Shown in pieces: positions 45,639-56,983 of a DNA stretch of 64,000 nucleotides; position 1 is the first letter of the stretch, and each line of letters opens with the position of its first letter. The stretch covers positions 90,650,333 through 90,714,332 of the forward strand of contig NC_083346.1 of the NCBI RefSeq assembly GCF_019175385.1, written 5' to 3'. Made by a program: the position numbers and the translations under genes. The DNA comes from Lycium barbarum (lineage: Eukaryota > Streptophyta > Magnoliopsida > Solanales > Solanaceae). The notes under the pieces were generated by a model, which ran no database searches, was not told the DNA's origin, and was given only the letters and a program-made list of their open reading frames with translations.

Positions 45639-46584
45639 CTTAGATACGAAAGAGTCATTATCTTTAATAATGAAGGATTTCGGCCCACAAAATTGTGCCA
45701 TTCAGATTTGTCAATCTTTCCGTCCTGATTTGAGTCTGCATGTTGAAATACATTTACTAGTTACTAAAATTGGAATGGTAATGATCAGTAAATGCTTTTG
45801 TAAATGGCCATCTCCCATACACTATTCTTGGGCAACAAACAAACCACAAAATTATCTCAACAGTCTCATCGGCCAACTTCATCTCAGATTCACATAAAAT
45901 TGCAATCAACATTTGCTTAACCTGCCAAAATCACAGATAATGAAGCCTGCAAAATTATTGGATAGATATCAGAAATTAATTAAACCATGATGTAAGTGTG
46001 ATATTGATATCTGCATAACTGTATGCAAACAACGCTTTGGACTCAGAAGGGGAAAATAAACAAATATCAAATGAGTGCTTCCTCCAACTTCTGGCTGCTA
46101 AGAACTTTAGTGTGGAAGCTATACAATATATAAAGAGGACATAGCGAAGAAGTGAAGTACAGTTGTAACTTGTAAATACAATATATGCCTCAAGTGGCTC
46201 TCTCTAAGTCTTCCGTGCAAGCTATTATAACTTAAAATAAGGAACAGAGTAACAGCTCGTAGACTAGCAGCAGTAGAGTGAAAAGTGCATGGTCTTAAAC
46301 ATCTAGAATAGCATACCTCTTGCCGCTCGATGAATCCCGTGCCATCCATATCATAAAGCCTAAATGAAACTGCAATAACCGAATGATGGCGTATCAATGT
46401 GACTATTTGTGTGCCAGCATTATCTGAAACATAAAAGAGGAACAAAACAGTTATGTTTATCTTTTTTTCACTTACAATCAATCTTCTCTTCCTGTGGGGC
46501 ATTTGGGTGGAAAACATTAAGTGCCCTAACAAAATCATCAAAATTGATAACTCCTTTTTGCTTTACATCAAAGAGCTCAAAAAT
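45639..46584 (-). pseudogene. Captured calcineurin B-like (CBL) calcium sensor gene fragment, four exons
   Basis: Four exons in order on the minus strand. 46584-46476 (109 nt): [35 protein letters not shown]. 46369-46317 (53 nt): SFRLYDMDGTGFIERQE, an EF-hand. 45921-45841 (81 nt): VKQMLIAILCESEMKLADET, VEII. 45751-45639 (113 nt): [36 protein letters not shown], another EF-hand. Reading phase is continuous (GAT T | TT TCA). Donors are GTAAGT, GTATGC, GTTTGT and GTATCA; the acceptor of the last exon appears mutated (ATG for CAG). The first exons and the final exon are absent. CBL proteins bind Ca2+ and activate CIPK kinases. Genomic exons with introns mean capture at DNA level; a function is doubtful. 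Confidence 0.85.
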
Positions 46585-46648
46585 CTGCACCCACAAAGTT
46601 CAAAAGGGAAATTAATATACCATGTCTCATTTAAAGTAAATTCTGAGC

Positions 46649-46752
46649 TTTTCAAATGCAATCTCAGACTGGATGGAAGCATTAGACTGTAGTGTTGTCA
46701 CAAAGTCTTTCAACTTTGTTCCTGGAACAACAATGGTAAGAAATATGGTAAA
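46649..46752. repeat. 104-bp direct repeat, copy 1 (inside CACTA)
   Basis: Identical by eye to 47639-47742, including AAATATGGTAAA at the end. On the minus strand it is open (GTKLKDFVTTLQSNASIQSE), perhaps a piece of another exon that I cannot identify. Confidence 0.85.
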
Positions 46753-47638
46753 CACTACCTCCTCCTTATGTCTACAATTATATTTTCCCATGTAAACTTT
46801 AATTCTTATAAGTCCTGACCAGTGACTACTTCAGGTAACCAAAGGACTATCCTTGTGTCAAAAATATCTGAATCAGGATGGATTCAAAACCTGTGATCCA
46901 TTCATTTTATAAGTTATGTTTTAATTTAAAAAGAAATAAGACACCAAAAGTACCCTTAGCATTTACTGGTTTTCAATATGTCATATCTACTCCTACGATA
47001 TGTTATTAAGGGCAAATTAAATAGGAATGTTATAATTACGAAGATTTGAGCTATTAAAAGCGCGCCAATCTTTTTGGGGTGTATCAAAATAGAAATAACG
47101 CCACATAAAATGAAACGAGAGGAATAATCCATTTGAACTAGATGTATTATTGAACAGCACCAGATCCTGAGCTTATAATCGAATTTAGTGCAGCTTTGGA
47201 TATCTTGGGAGAATTTCGCCAATTTGAATATTGCATGCATGGAAAATACAGAACTGCTATGATCAGGTCTGCATTTCTAACCCCTGTTGTAGTTCACTAA
47301 CTTGTTCAGATAGTGGTCTCACTATGAAAATCTACTAACTCTCAAAATACTTCAATGTTATTGCCAAATTGGTTTTTCATTTTCCTCAGGTCAATTATAT
47401 AAGTAACATGTTTGATCAGGTCCTCTGGTTAGACTAGGAGGAATCTAAAAGTAAAAAATTGCATAACTTTATTCTTTAAGTTACTGATCCTGAACGTTAT
47501 CTATAAATAAAGAATTGTTAGTATATAATTTGTTTACATAGTGATAAGTATTTTTGAAAGTTAAAGTACTGGTATCTTAATTATGACCTTTGTTAGTCAT
47601 AATTAGTTAATACAAATGTATCTTAACCACGGAATATT

Positions 47639-47742
47639 TTTTCAAATGCAATCTCAGACTGGATGGAAGCATTAGACTGTAGTGTTGTCACAAAGTCTTT
47701 CAACTTTGTTCCTGGAACAACAATGGTAAGAAATATGGTAAA
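47639..47742. repeat. 104-bp direct repeat, copy 2 (inside CACTA)
   Basis: Second copy of 46649-46752, 990 bp away in the same orientation. The absence of differences suggests a recent internal duplication. Confidence 0.85.
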
Positions 47743-49086
47743 GGGAGGTGTTATAGACAGGATGGAATACTCTAGCAATATTGGACTTCTAGGCTTGAGT
47801 GCTTACGTATCAAACACATGAATTTTGTTACATAGATTCTCCTAATCTCCGTATGAGATTAAGAGTAGAGCTGAAATATGGAAAATTATATAGGTATACA
47901 TCAAGAAGGTCAGATGGGTGATTCAGGGGTCTCACCAAAGTTGAAATGAAAGGAAATCTGAGAGGAACTTTCAAGTAATTAAGAAATTGTAGCTCTGAAA
48001 CTATGATGAAGTTTATCAAACGCAACATGAAGTGGTCAGTTCAGTCAAAGAAAATTGCTCAATATGTGTAATTCAGTCTCGTCAAGCTCTACAAAGCGTG
48101 CACACCCTACAACAGACAACATAAGAGCTGTTGGATATACAGAATGAGGTGCGCGCTAAATGGTGAGCTCGTGCCAAATCAGCGGTAGCCAATTATTTTT
48201 AGGTTTCCGTTTTGTTGAAAAGTGAAGTATGTATTATTCTATACATTCTACTCAGTGGTGTTCCACCATTTTATGGGGGTAACTTCATTTGCTACCTCTC
48301 GAATTTTACCATCGTATTTTCCTAAAGCTTCCTCATCATTATTGATTTCCCTTTTCATTTCAGCACATATAGAACTATAGTTGATTCTTTCATGTACCAT
48401 ATAACATCTTCTTTTTGTTGCCCTTGCACTCAAATAAGAGGAAAAAATTGAAGAAGCATGGCCATTTAGGAATTGTAGCATTAACATTATACCATTATAT
48501 AGTCATTAACATTATCTCTTTTGTGACATTTTATCAAACACCAAATAGGCTTGTTAATTTTTCCTCTTGAGGAAACACCACAACTACTAATATAGTATAA
48601 ACAAATGAATATGAATCATACCAAATCACAAGCAATAGAGAGAAAATTAAACCCAGTCTCATATGGTTACAAAATGAGCACAAAGAAATGTCGATCTAAA
48701 AGATCAAACTAACATATAGCACAGTAAAATTGAAGAAGAAAGAAACCAGAGAGCTTACTTATTCCAATCAACAACAAGAAGCATGAACAAATCAGATACT
48801 CATAAAGAGGAAAAAAATGCAAATGAGAGACATAAGCTGATCTTGTACAAAGAATTTCCCCTTAAATTGAGGTTCAATTAGCCGTTACCTTTTTGACCGG
48901 AGTAAATCTAACACCATGATCTTCAAAATATGGAACGATGGTCGAAAACAGCGGCGGCGTCTGGTGGCGACGCTTGCTGGTCCGAAACGGCGGTGGCTGC
49001 GGCGTTGACCGTCTAAGGAGGGGGTGGGGCAGTCGGGTGGTGGGATGGTAGAGAGAAGATGGAGAGTAAAGAGAGTGAAAGAGAAA
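47743..49086. other. CACTA interior, unassigned
   Basis: Mostly AT-rich. A 79-residue minus-strand frame at 48248-48487 and a GC-richer patch at about 48940-49030 (CGGCGGCGTCTGGTGGCGAC on the plus strand) could be captured exon or leader sequence. I recognise neither. Confidence 0.3.
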
Positions 49087-49108
49087 GGGGGGGGGGGGGG
49101 GGGGGGGG
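49087..49108. repeat. G22 homopolymer
   Basis: Twenty-two consecutive G inside the CACTA element, in a purine-rich stretch. Confidence 0.95.
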
Positions 49109-49195
49109 AATGAAACGAAAACTAAGGAGAGCTAGATCTGGTCTAAAATCTTTTGAAAAAAATAATTAAGTCAGATTTGACCGACTTTAACTTAA

Positions 49196-49475
49196 TTATT
49201 TCGACCACGTGTAGTCGAAATTAGATTTTTATTTTTATTTTTTAATTAATTGTTTTATATATATATAATTTAATTATGTATAAAATGTTTTTTTCCATTT
49301 ATTATTTGTATAAAAATTAATTTCGACCACACGTGGTCGAAATGCATTTTTCCTATTAAAAAATTGACCTGATGTGGTCGAAATTCTATAAAAAGAATTA
49401 AATAAAAATTAAATTCTTCAAATTTCGACCACCCGTGGTCGATTTTTTTTCGATCAAAATTGTGGTCGAAAATGC
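49196..49475. repeat. Right subterminal palindrome array of CACTA
   Basis: At least four copies or variants of TCGACCACATGTGGTCGA, mirroring the left array. Confidence 0.85.
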
Positions 49476-50570
49476 CCTTTTTTTTTAGTAGTGCCTAATC
49501 CTATTGGAATTACAAGACCACATTCGTTGATTGTGAGATCATATGACTTTGAATCCATGAATTAATGTTAGATTTCCATATAAATGGATGATAAATTATG
49601 GAGAGCTCACAAAGAGGTAAGGAATTTATTTTTTATTCTTAAAGAATTTGTTAAATAAATATTTCTAAAACTAATTAATTAAATTACCGGGAACATCAAT
49701 TTCAAAGAAGTGTTAATGTAGATACAAGCGTATGCTATAGTAATATTTTAGTAACTCATAAAATAAATATATTTAATTACAAATAATATTATCTTATATG
49801 TTTTACTAATATTGAGATCGACTGAGAATAACGTGCAACTGCACGTTTATAGAGACTTTATTTTAAAAGTATGAATATAAATGTTGGTTGACCAAAATAT
49901 CCTTCAAATATTGAACGACTCTTATACCCTCTAAATTTTAAAAAAATAAATCTTATGTAGGATATAATTGTAATTAAGAACTTAGTTCAAATTCAATTAA
50001 TTATATCGGGAAAGGTAGGTTGAAGTAGAATTAAGCTTGATGTCTTTAAAATTAATTTATTATCTCTCCAAGCTTATTTGAGTACTACGTGAAGACAGAA
50101 AAGTCGTAGAACATTGGAAGTTGTTGCATAAGAGGGGTTTAAGAATATAAAGTTTCGTACTTGAATGAAAATAAGTAAACAAACTACCATATGCCATGGC
50201 CTTGTCTGACACGGCAAACCAAGGGATATTTAGGAGTACATACAATCACGTGTTGATCGAATTGTGTATTAGCCAAGTTTGAGAATGGTTAGGAAATGCT
50301 AGCAGTATAAGCTAGAATTTAATTAGGATAGTAATTCTACATCTATGCAACTTAATAGACTCATACACAGTAAGAAGTCTAAAGAATCAACGTCCTTTGC
50401 TCCAGAAAATTTCATACCACGAGAGTTATTAATTGTTGCGACCTTCAAACTCTAAAGATTTTCATATAGAAATACAGAGTTGATGGTGTCCTCGCTGGTG
50501 GTCAAGGATGCGGTTCTCACTTTTCCCCCTTTCTTTTGACTACGAGCGGTACAATTTGATCTACTTATTA

Positions 50571-50822
50571 CTCCCACTGTCCCAATTTATACGAGGGTTG
50601 ACCGATTTGAGGAGTCAATCAATTCTTTCTTTGACTAAAATTTCAAGCATAGATTCTTTATTATAATAAATGTTAGATATTTGAAAATACAGAAAAAAGT
50701 ATTATAAATCTGCATAATTAATAGTTCACAATATATGAAAAGAGTTGGAGAAAATTGTAGTCAAGGAAAAAACTTTTGATTCCCCAAATAGATCAACTCT
50801 CATTTAAATTGAGACGGGGAAG
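50571..50822. mobile_element. Stowaway MITE
   Basis: A 252-bp element with ends CTCCCACTGTCCCAATTTAT and its reverse complement (AAATTGAGACGGGGAAG), flanked by TA on both sides (50569-50570, 50823-50824). Confidence 0.85.
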
Positions 50823-51085
50823 TACTTGGTTTTTTGTCGTTGACCATTTCAGTAATATAATGCAAAAAGTATCCATGGACGCTCTACGACCACGTCAAGT
50901 AGCAAATACTCTTGGGATGTCGGAATACAAAATTTAGAAAGTATTTTTATTCCTTTTGGAGAAATTAAGATACGTTAAAGGAACTAATTATTTAAGTTTC
51001 TACTTTTAATAGTTTAAAAGAGACGAAAGAGAGTTCTTAAATATTTGGAAATCAACAAGAAAACAATTGCAGTTGAAGCTTTATA

Positions 51086-51341
51086 CTCCCTCCGTTCACT
51101 TTTACTTGTCCACTATTTCTAAAATAGATTTTCATTTTTGCATTTTTCACATATCAAGATAAGACAATTTTTTTTGCCTGTTTTACCCTTAACATTAATT
51201 ACTCATTCCAAATCATTTTCCAAAACCAATATCATTATATACCAATTAATATGAGCATCATGATAAAATACACAGTTTATTTATTATTTCTTAAACAGCA
51301 TGAAAAGTCAAAAGTGAACAAGTAAAAGTGAACAGAGAAAG
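51086..51341. mobile_element. Stowaway MITE
   Basis: A 256-bp element with ends CTCCCTCCGTTCACTTTTAC and the complement GTAAAAGTGAACAGAGAAAG, flanked by TA (51084-51085, 51342-51343). This is the classic Stowaway terminus. Confidence 0.9.
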
Positions 51342-51504
51342 TATTTTAGGTACGGATATCGTAGTATTTAAAGCAAAATATATTCGTGCAAAGCACGAAC
51401 TTAGAGACTAGTTTATATACAAAATGCTTTTGACTAAACAAATGTTGGAATATTGGACTTGATTTTGGAAATTGGATAAAAATTTGAAAAAAATCTCAAA
51501 GGCA

Positions 51505-52110
51505 ATATGACGACCCACATTTCTTAGTTGTAATGGCACCCGCTATCTCAAGCAGTGGCGGAGCCAGAATTTGCGATAAGGGGATTTAAAATATGAAGTA
51601 AACACACGAAGAAGTACAAGAGGGTTCAACATCTACTATCTATACATAAAAAATAATTTTAACCATGTATAAAAATAATTAGACGTATGTGGCTCTGTCC
51701 CTAATCCCAAGTAAGGCAAACCAAGATATTCATCAACTCAAACTAATTAAGTGGAAGTAAAGCAATAAAGGTTAACAGCCATGAATATCACAAATAGAAG
51801 AAAAGTCGAAATACAATGCAGAAGCGAAAGCCGGATTCTACACCCAACAGCTAGTGATGCTTGTCATGAGCAAAATTAAGAATAAAGATACAATTGTCTG
51901 AAATAGGTACACACATTCTGACAGAAGTAGCAAAATAAACTAATTAAGAATGACACGGTGGCCAATGCAGACAATACAACGGCTCACTCACTGAAAGCTA
52001 GATCTCGGCAGGAAACTCACTCGCGGGCTCCACTAGTGCTAAGATCTGAACCTGCAATAAAATGTGCAGAGGTGTAATATGAGTACGCCAACATCACTAC
52101 TGAGAACAGG
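51505..52110 (-). repeat. Decayed gypsy LTR-like sequence
   Basis: It begins ATGACGACCCACATTTC and contains CCTGCAATAAAATGTGCAGA and TGTAATATGAGTAC, which resemble blocks of minus-oriented Tekay-type LTRs elsewhere in the window (CGACCC start; CGTCAGTACGAA region). No clean boundary or target duplication. A hAT element is inserted in it. Confidence 0.35.
51553..51703. mobile_element. Short hAT MITE
   Basis: A 151-bp element starting CAGTGGCGGAGCCAGAATTT and ending GTGGCTCTGTCCCTA, an imperfect inverted repeat. The 8-bp flanks ATCTCAAG (51545-51552) and ATCCCAAG (51704-51711) match at 7 of 8. Confidence 0.8.
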
Positions 52111-52499
52111 TAAAACACCAAGGTTCAAAACTGACTAACTCCGTGTTGGAAATCTCACAGAAAATACTCTATCACGAATATACAACCCAGCAAAAGGAAA
52201 TGAGAAGAAGAGAAATTTTGGCTCTCTGTATCTGTCAACCACTCAAAGTGAAAGCAAAGGAGGATTATTTATCTGAAGAAGTAGAAGGATGTTACAATGG
52301 ATATTGTAACCATCAGACATGCACGTAAATGCCATTTAAGGCTAATAAAGGCTATTCAATGAGAGGAAATCAATGGTGTAAGGTAATTACATGATATGAA
52401 TTCAAAGGCTAATGAATGGTCAAACGTCTGTTATCACACAATGAAGGCTATTAAGGTTATTCAATAGTCAGGCAATTTGAAGCTAACGTTATAGGAAAT
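52111..52499. other. Unassigned
   Basis: No feature recognised. A 61-residue open frame at 52143-52328 has no motif I know. Confidence 0.3.
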
Positions 52500-52890
52500 G
52501 AACATATTCTTTTTTGAGATATATAATTTTTCCAACACTCCGTTGATAGGTAATAGGGCAAACCTAGAAAAAATCAACGGACTTGACAGTGTCGGAAAAT
52601 AATTGGTCGGAAGAAAAAAACCAACGGACTTCGTCTGTTTAAACCGAGGGACATCGTCAATTGTGTTAAATATATAAATGTCGGTTTGTATGGTCAAACC
52701 AATAAAAAAAAATGAGTAACCATATTTTAATTTAATTAATATATTAATTTATTTTTTTGTTACAATCGACACAATCTATCTATTAGTTATTTATATCCAA
52801 AAAAAACCAATGGGCTGTGTCGGTTTTCTAAATTTTTTTATCTAATTTTTTTAGAAAACTGACAGACACCATCAATTAGCCCATATATTT
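52500..52890. repeat. Decayed DNA transposon-like repeat
   Basis: Repeated short motifs of the type AACGGACTT-GTC and GACATCGTCAATTG occur on one side, and ACAATCGACACAATC and CTGTGTCGGTTTTC on the other, giving a loose inverted arrangement. This resembles subterminal repeats of a CACTA or similar element, but I cannot place ends. Confidence 0.3.
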
Positions 52891-54118
52891 TCTAGGTAAA
52901 AGCTGGCACCAACAAGCTGCGTTTTAGCAGCACCACCTGCCAAAGAAAGTCCTCCAACACCGCATAAATGCTTTCAATCAACCAAGAAAGTCCTTCAACA
53001 CCACCAAATAAACTACGCCATCTACTTACCAACATCCAACAATCCTACTAATTAAATATCCTCAATTTGAGATTTAATACCTCTAAGCATACATATCGAG
53101 CATAGCATCTTTACCCGCTCTTCTATATAGTTGAAACATATTCAGTCTGATAATTTTTTGATATTTTGATATTTCAACAACACACATTATATTTGAATAC
53201 GTGCAACATTGATAATTGTTGCAAATACTTTACAGCTAAAAGTTTCTGCCTTGTCTTTAAGAAACTTTTTATTTTTACAGTTGCATACATATCAAGAAGC
53301 TTTTGTCGAATTAAATTAGCATTTTGTAGAAATTGTACATAACTTTAATCATCACATATCTTCGTATGGTGTCTAGTAGATCGGTGTCAATTTCATATTG
53401 TGCATCTGGGAAAAAAGTAATAAGCTATTTTTCAAATTCGAAATCCAACTTCAAGTTGAATTTGAAATTTTCATGGCCAAACACTGATTTTCAAATAAAA
53501 TGAAAAATTATTCCGTAAAAAAGTGAATAATTTTATTGCCATAACGGGTCCTAAACTTCATATCAAATCAAGTTTTGTATATACACATGCTAATTGATGT
53601 GTGTTTTCAGTTTAATTTTTAACTGATAAGGTTAAATGATTTGATTTGATGTAAACTCTGAGTGCCGGTGAGTTTTTAGTGGAGGCAAAGTGTCTTATTG
53701 TAATATGTTAACACTAGGCATTATTGTTAATATCAGATTCATAACAATATCATATTCTGTACAACAATTTTAATCAAAGTGGAACTATAGACACTTGACA
53801 TTGTCATTAAAGTTGCATTTGCGTGGCCCCTATCCAGTTCTTAACAAATTTTTCTTGTTTTTGATTTATTCTTAAGTCTGAAATCTAGATACGTTGTTAA
53901 ATTGTGTTCAATTTAAACTGGATGTGTTTTTATTGGTTTATTTGGATTAAAGTGATATATAAAAGTGGTATAATCATTAAGCATCTATTTTTGCCTCACA
54001 ATTACTCTTCCTTCCAATTTTTCTGTGACGTTTTAACTGAAATTTCATTCAAGTAAACTATTCATTTGACCATGAAAACAATACTGATCTGAATGAACAT
54101 AATTGTATCTTTCACTAT
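52891..54118. other. Unassigned, includes a dispersed repeat
   Basis: A short diverged tandem pair (AAGAAAGTCCTCCAACACC / AAGAAAGTCCTTCAACACC) lies at about 52943-53010. The segment at about 53690-53820 (GGCATTATTGTTAATATCAG, AGACACTTGACATTGTCA) is a diverged copy of 57047-57125. No gene is supported. Confidence 0.4.
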
Positions 54119-54444
54119 TTACATGGACAAAAAGAATGACAATTTTGAGTAATCTGGTTGTGGCTCCACCCACTGTTTCAACATTTTGTGTTGTTCAATG
54201 GCCACTCCATTAAATGGAAGCCATATATATGAAGGCAGAGATAGATAGTGGTTTAAAAATAGACATTTGTTATAACAGTGAGAAGCTTTCCATACTAACT
54301 CCACATCCTTTAGCAAGTAGCTCAATTTTGAAAATATTGACAAAGCTTTCTTGTGCCATTCAGAAGGCAAAGACTCTTCATTGGACTTCAGCGGGGGAGC
54401 GACAAAACCACAGTACTCCACCTTTGTTGGCTATCAAATCTTAG
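54119..54444 (-). pseudogene. Unidentified gene fragment
   Basis: A 100-residue minus-strand frame beginning EYCGFVAPPLKSNEESLPSE, then WHKKALSIFSKLSYLLKDVE. It looks like real coding sequence in composition, and GTATGG directly after DVEL could be a splice donor, suggesting one exon of a host gene. Neighbouring exons are not visible and I do not recognise the family. It may be a relic. Confidence 0.35.
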
Positions 54445-54452
54445 CTCGAGGT

Positions 54453-54633
54453 CAGAGACGGGGTTAAGATTTGAGATTATGGGTTCTGAACTTGCCATTA
54501 ATTCATAGCTCGTATTCACAATATATTTATACTATAAATATTTAACGAACTTCTTAATATAATACTGGCGATGCCTAAGCAAAAGCTACTGGGTTCATCT
54601 GAACCCGTACCTCATATTGTATTTGAGCCCCTG
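54453..54633. mobile_element. Short hAT-like MITE
   Basis: A 181-bp element from CAGAGACGGGGTTAAGATTT to ATTTGAGCCCCTG, with internal TACTGGGTTCATCTGAACCC. The 8-bp flanks CTCGAGGT and CTAGAGAT match at 6 of 8. The layout is like the element at 51553. Confidence 0.6.
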
Positions 54634-54641
54634 CTAGAGAT

Positions 54642-55407
54642 GACGATCCTCACACTACTCAATGCCATTTGTAAGGCCAACTTGAAGTTAAACCTAAAAG
54701 ATGCAATTTAAACATCCAGCAACTGATTTTATTTTCTGCTTCTTCCAATTGGTCCTCCATTATACACTTAAAAAATGAACCTACACTGGAGTTCGATTAT
54801 TCAAGATACTCGGTCCAAAACATCCTTATGCGACGTTTCATCGATCAGTTTGTGAGCATATTATTTCTTTAGAATCACCAAGACACTGAGGCGAAATCAA
54901 ATCTTAAATTAATCAAATGAGAAAATATACAGGATACCTTAAGTCGTTTCTATTTGAAAAACATGCACTTTTTATCATATAGAAATTGTAGACTGGAGAA
55001 ACAGAGAGAGGAATACTTAAAATGAGTGAGGCGAGTACCACATCGATAAATAATGGGTAAATCAAAACTTTGTTGCAATATAAAAGGAATACACAGGTTA
55101 GATACAAAACTCACGCAGCCACGCAGTGAGCACAAAGCGAATTATTCTTTTGCTTTTTACTAAAGAATATCGTGTGTGTGTTAAAATTAGTGGCATATGC
55201 TAATTTTTGGAGGGGTTTTCTCCTTTGAGTACCCCTAACAATTCTAGTTTCAACAATTTTACGTTTGTCTTATAGTGATGTTTTTGGTGCATTTTGATAC
55301 TGAGGAAAATTCAAGCTGCGATTATCGCACAAAAAGACAAAAACTTTTGCCTCTTATCGTGCCAAGTTTTCCCTTTTTGTGCTTCCATACAAACTTTCAT
55401 GTATTTC
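54642..55407. other. Unassigned
   Basis: No gene or repeat boundary recognised; short frames only. Confidence 0.3.
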
Positions 55408-55884
55408 TAGGGGTGCATTTGTTTTTTCAGTTAGGATCCAATCCAAACCAAAACTTAGTTAGGATCCAATCCGAACCAAAATAAGTTTGGTTTGGTTCGG
55501 ATTTTGTTTTTCGGTTTGGTTATCAATTGCGTCAATACATTTGAATGACGAAAAAAAAAAACAAATGCTATAGAGAATGAGAAGTAACCATTTCAAATCT
55601 CTCAAATATATTTTCTAATATAAGTCACAGATAGAACTTTAAAAACACAATATTTAAAAGTATATAAATACATGTCCATAACCTAAAGATTGAGAATGGG
55701 TCATTTTATACTCTTAATACTATAATGGGTCATTCTTACTTAGTGGCATATTTGTATCAGAGTATATATATAAAATTCAGTTTTTTGATTTTTCAGTTTT
55801 TACCGAACTGAAAAACCAATCCAAATTGAAATTTGATTTAATTCAGTTTAGTTTTCCGGTTAATCCGATTAATGCACACCTCTA
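55408..55884. mobile_element. Non-autonomous hAT element
   Basis: A 477-bp element from TAGGGGTGCATT to AATGCACACCTCTA, with a perfect 8-bp target duplication TGTATTTC (55400-55407 and 55885-55892). Subterminal regions are rich in GGTTTGGTT and AACCAAT-type motifs. No transposase. Confidence 0.9.
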
Positions 55885-56104
55885 TGTATTTCTACCGAGA
55901 AAATGATAAAAATAGTCTCTTATGTTTTATCTATACATAATAGATGTTAAATCTTTTTCACTTTTTCATGTGTTTACTTCTTCATATTTTGAATTTTCTT
56001 AGTGAAAATTCTTGTTCGTCGTTGATACTCTGAGCTAATGACCTAGGGTTTAGATTGATCATTTTTGTTGTGGTAATTGTGAATAAGTTTGAAAACCAAA
56101 ATAG

Positions 56105-56983
56105 TAGAGTGGACAAAGAAAACCGACAAACCGCACCAAACCAATAAAAAATCCGACTAGTGGTTTGGTGTTGACGAAAAAAATCGACCATAATTGGTTT
56201 GGTTTGGTTTTAACTAGAAAATGTCAAACCAAACCAAAGCAACCCGACATTACATGTATACAATTTTTAGAAATATTTTATACATAAAATTATATATTTG
56301 TAATGTAATTTATAAATATTTCTTAAAAAATTTCATAGTTTTTATTTTTTAACATATTATTTCAAGCTTTGACCTAGAATTTTGAATGACCAATATAATA
56401 GGTAATAGGTGTTAGTAACTCAAATAAAACCCAAACCCAAACCAAATCAATATTAATTCTAATAAAAGAAATTCAATTCTAACACTAGAAATGATAATAA
56501 TGTTGGATATGTGTCATTTAGTTTTGCATTGGTTTAGACGGTGAAAATACGTAATTTTTTTTCTTTAATATTTAATCATGTAACTAATACTTATTAGCCC
56601 TACTTATTTAGCATGACTTATTACTTTTAGATTATGATCATTTTTATTATGGCTTATCAATTAGCAATATTTGTTTTAAGCGATTTCATTATCTTTTTAT
56701 TGAATATATTTGTACAAAGTCATCACCCATTTTGTATTAGTATTTTCTTAAGAAACACCTTACTTAGATAGTTGTATCTTACTAGGACTAAAGAAATATT
56801 TGAAGCACAAGTTATATATTTTATATAAAGACTTTACCGAAAAATCCAAAAACCCGAGAAAAACTGAGGTTGAAAAACCCGACTTTTGTTGGATTGGTTT
56901 GGTTTAAAGATTTAAAAATCCGACACAATTGGTTTTATTTGATATTTGAAAAACCCAAACCAACCCGGTCCATGTACACCCTA
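56105..56983. mobile_element. Non-autonomous hAT element
   Basis: An 879-bp element from TAGAGTGGACAAAG to CCATGTACACCCTA, with a perfect 8-bp target duplication CAAAATAG (56097-56104 and 56984-56991). GGTTTGGTTT and AAACCAAACC motifs fill both subterminal regions. Confidence 0.9.

Larger units (their letters stand above)
44690..49493. mobile_element. CACTA (En/Spm) transposon carrying CBL gene exons
   Basis: A 4804-bp element. The ends are CACTACTAAAAAAACAGGG and, inverted at the right, CACTACTAAAAAAAAAGGGC, with the 3-bp target duplication CCT at 44687-44689 and 49494-49496. Both subterminal regions (about 44748-45150 and 49196-49475) carry many copies of the palindrome TCGACCACATGTGGTCGA, likely transposase-binding sites. 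Inside are a CACTA ORF remnant and host CBL exons, both on the minus strand. No transposase core is visible. Confidence 0.9.
44453..49857 (+). mobile_element. Helitron-like unit 3, interrupted by a CACTA element
   Basis: It starts immediately after the CTAG of unit 2 with TTATTTTAAAAGCATGAATA and the shared leader. It is split by the CACTA transposon at 44690-49493 (Helitron sequence of about 600 bp). At its 3' end it has the hairpin ACGTGCA-act-TGCACGT-like (49831-49846), then AGAGACT, where the junction has lost AG of CTAG before TTATTTTAAAAG of unit 4. Confidence 0.65.
49858..51411 (+). mobile_element. Helitron-like unit 4 with intact 3' end
   Basis: It opens TTATTTTAAAAGTATGAATA and the shared leader. 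It ends with hairpin TTCGTGC-aaa-GCACGAA (51383-51399), eight bases, then CTAG (51408-51411) and T. It contains two Stowaway MITEs. No coding sequence. Confidence 0.7.

Noticed and set aside
44690..49493. Active CBL gene
   Set aside because: First and last exons are missing, the acceptor of the last exon looks mutated, and it sits inside a transposon.
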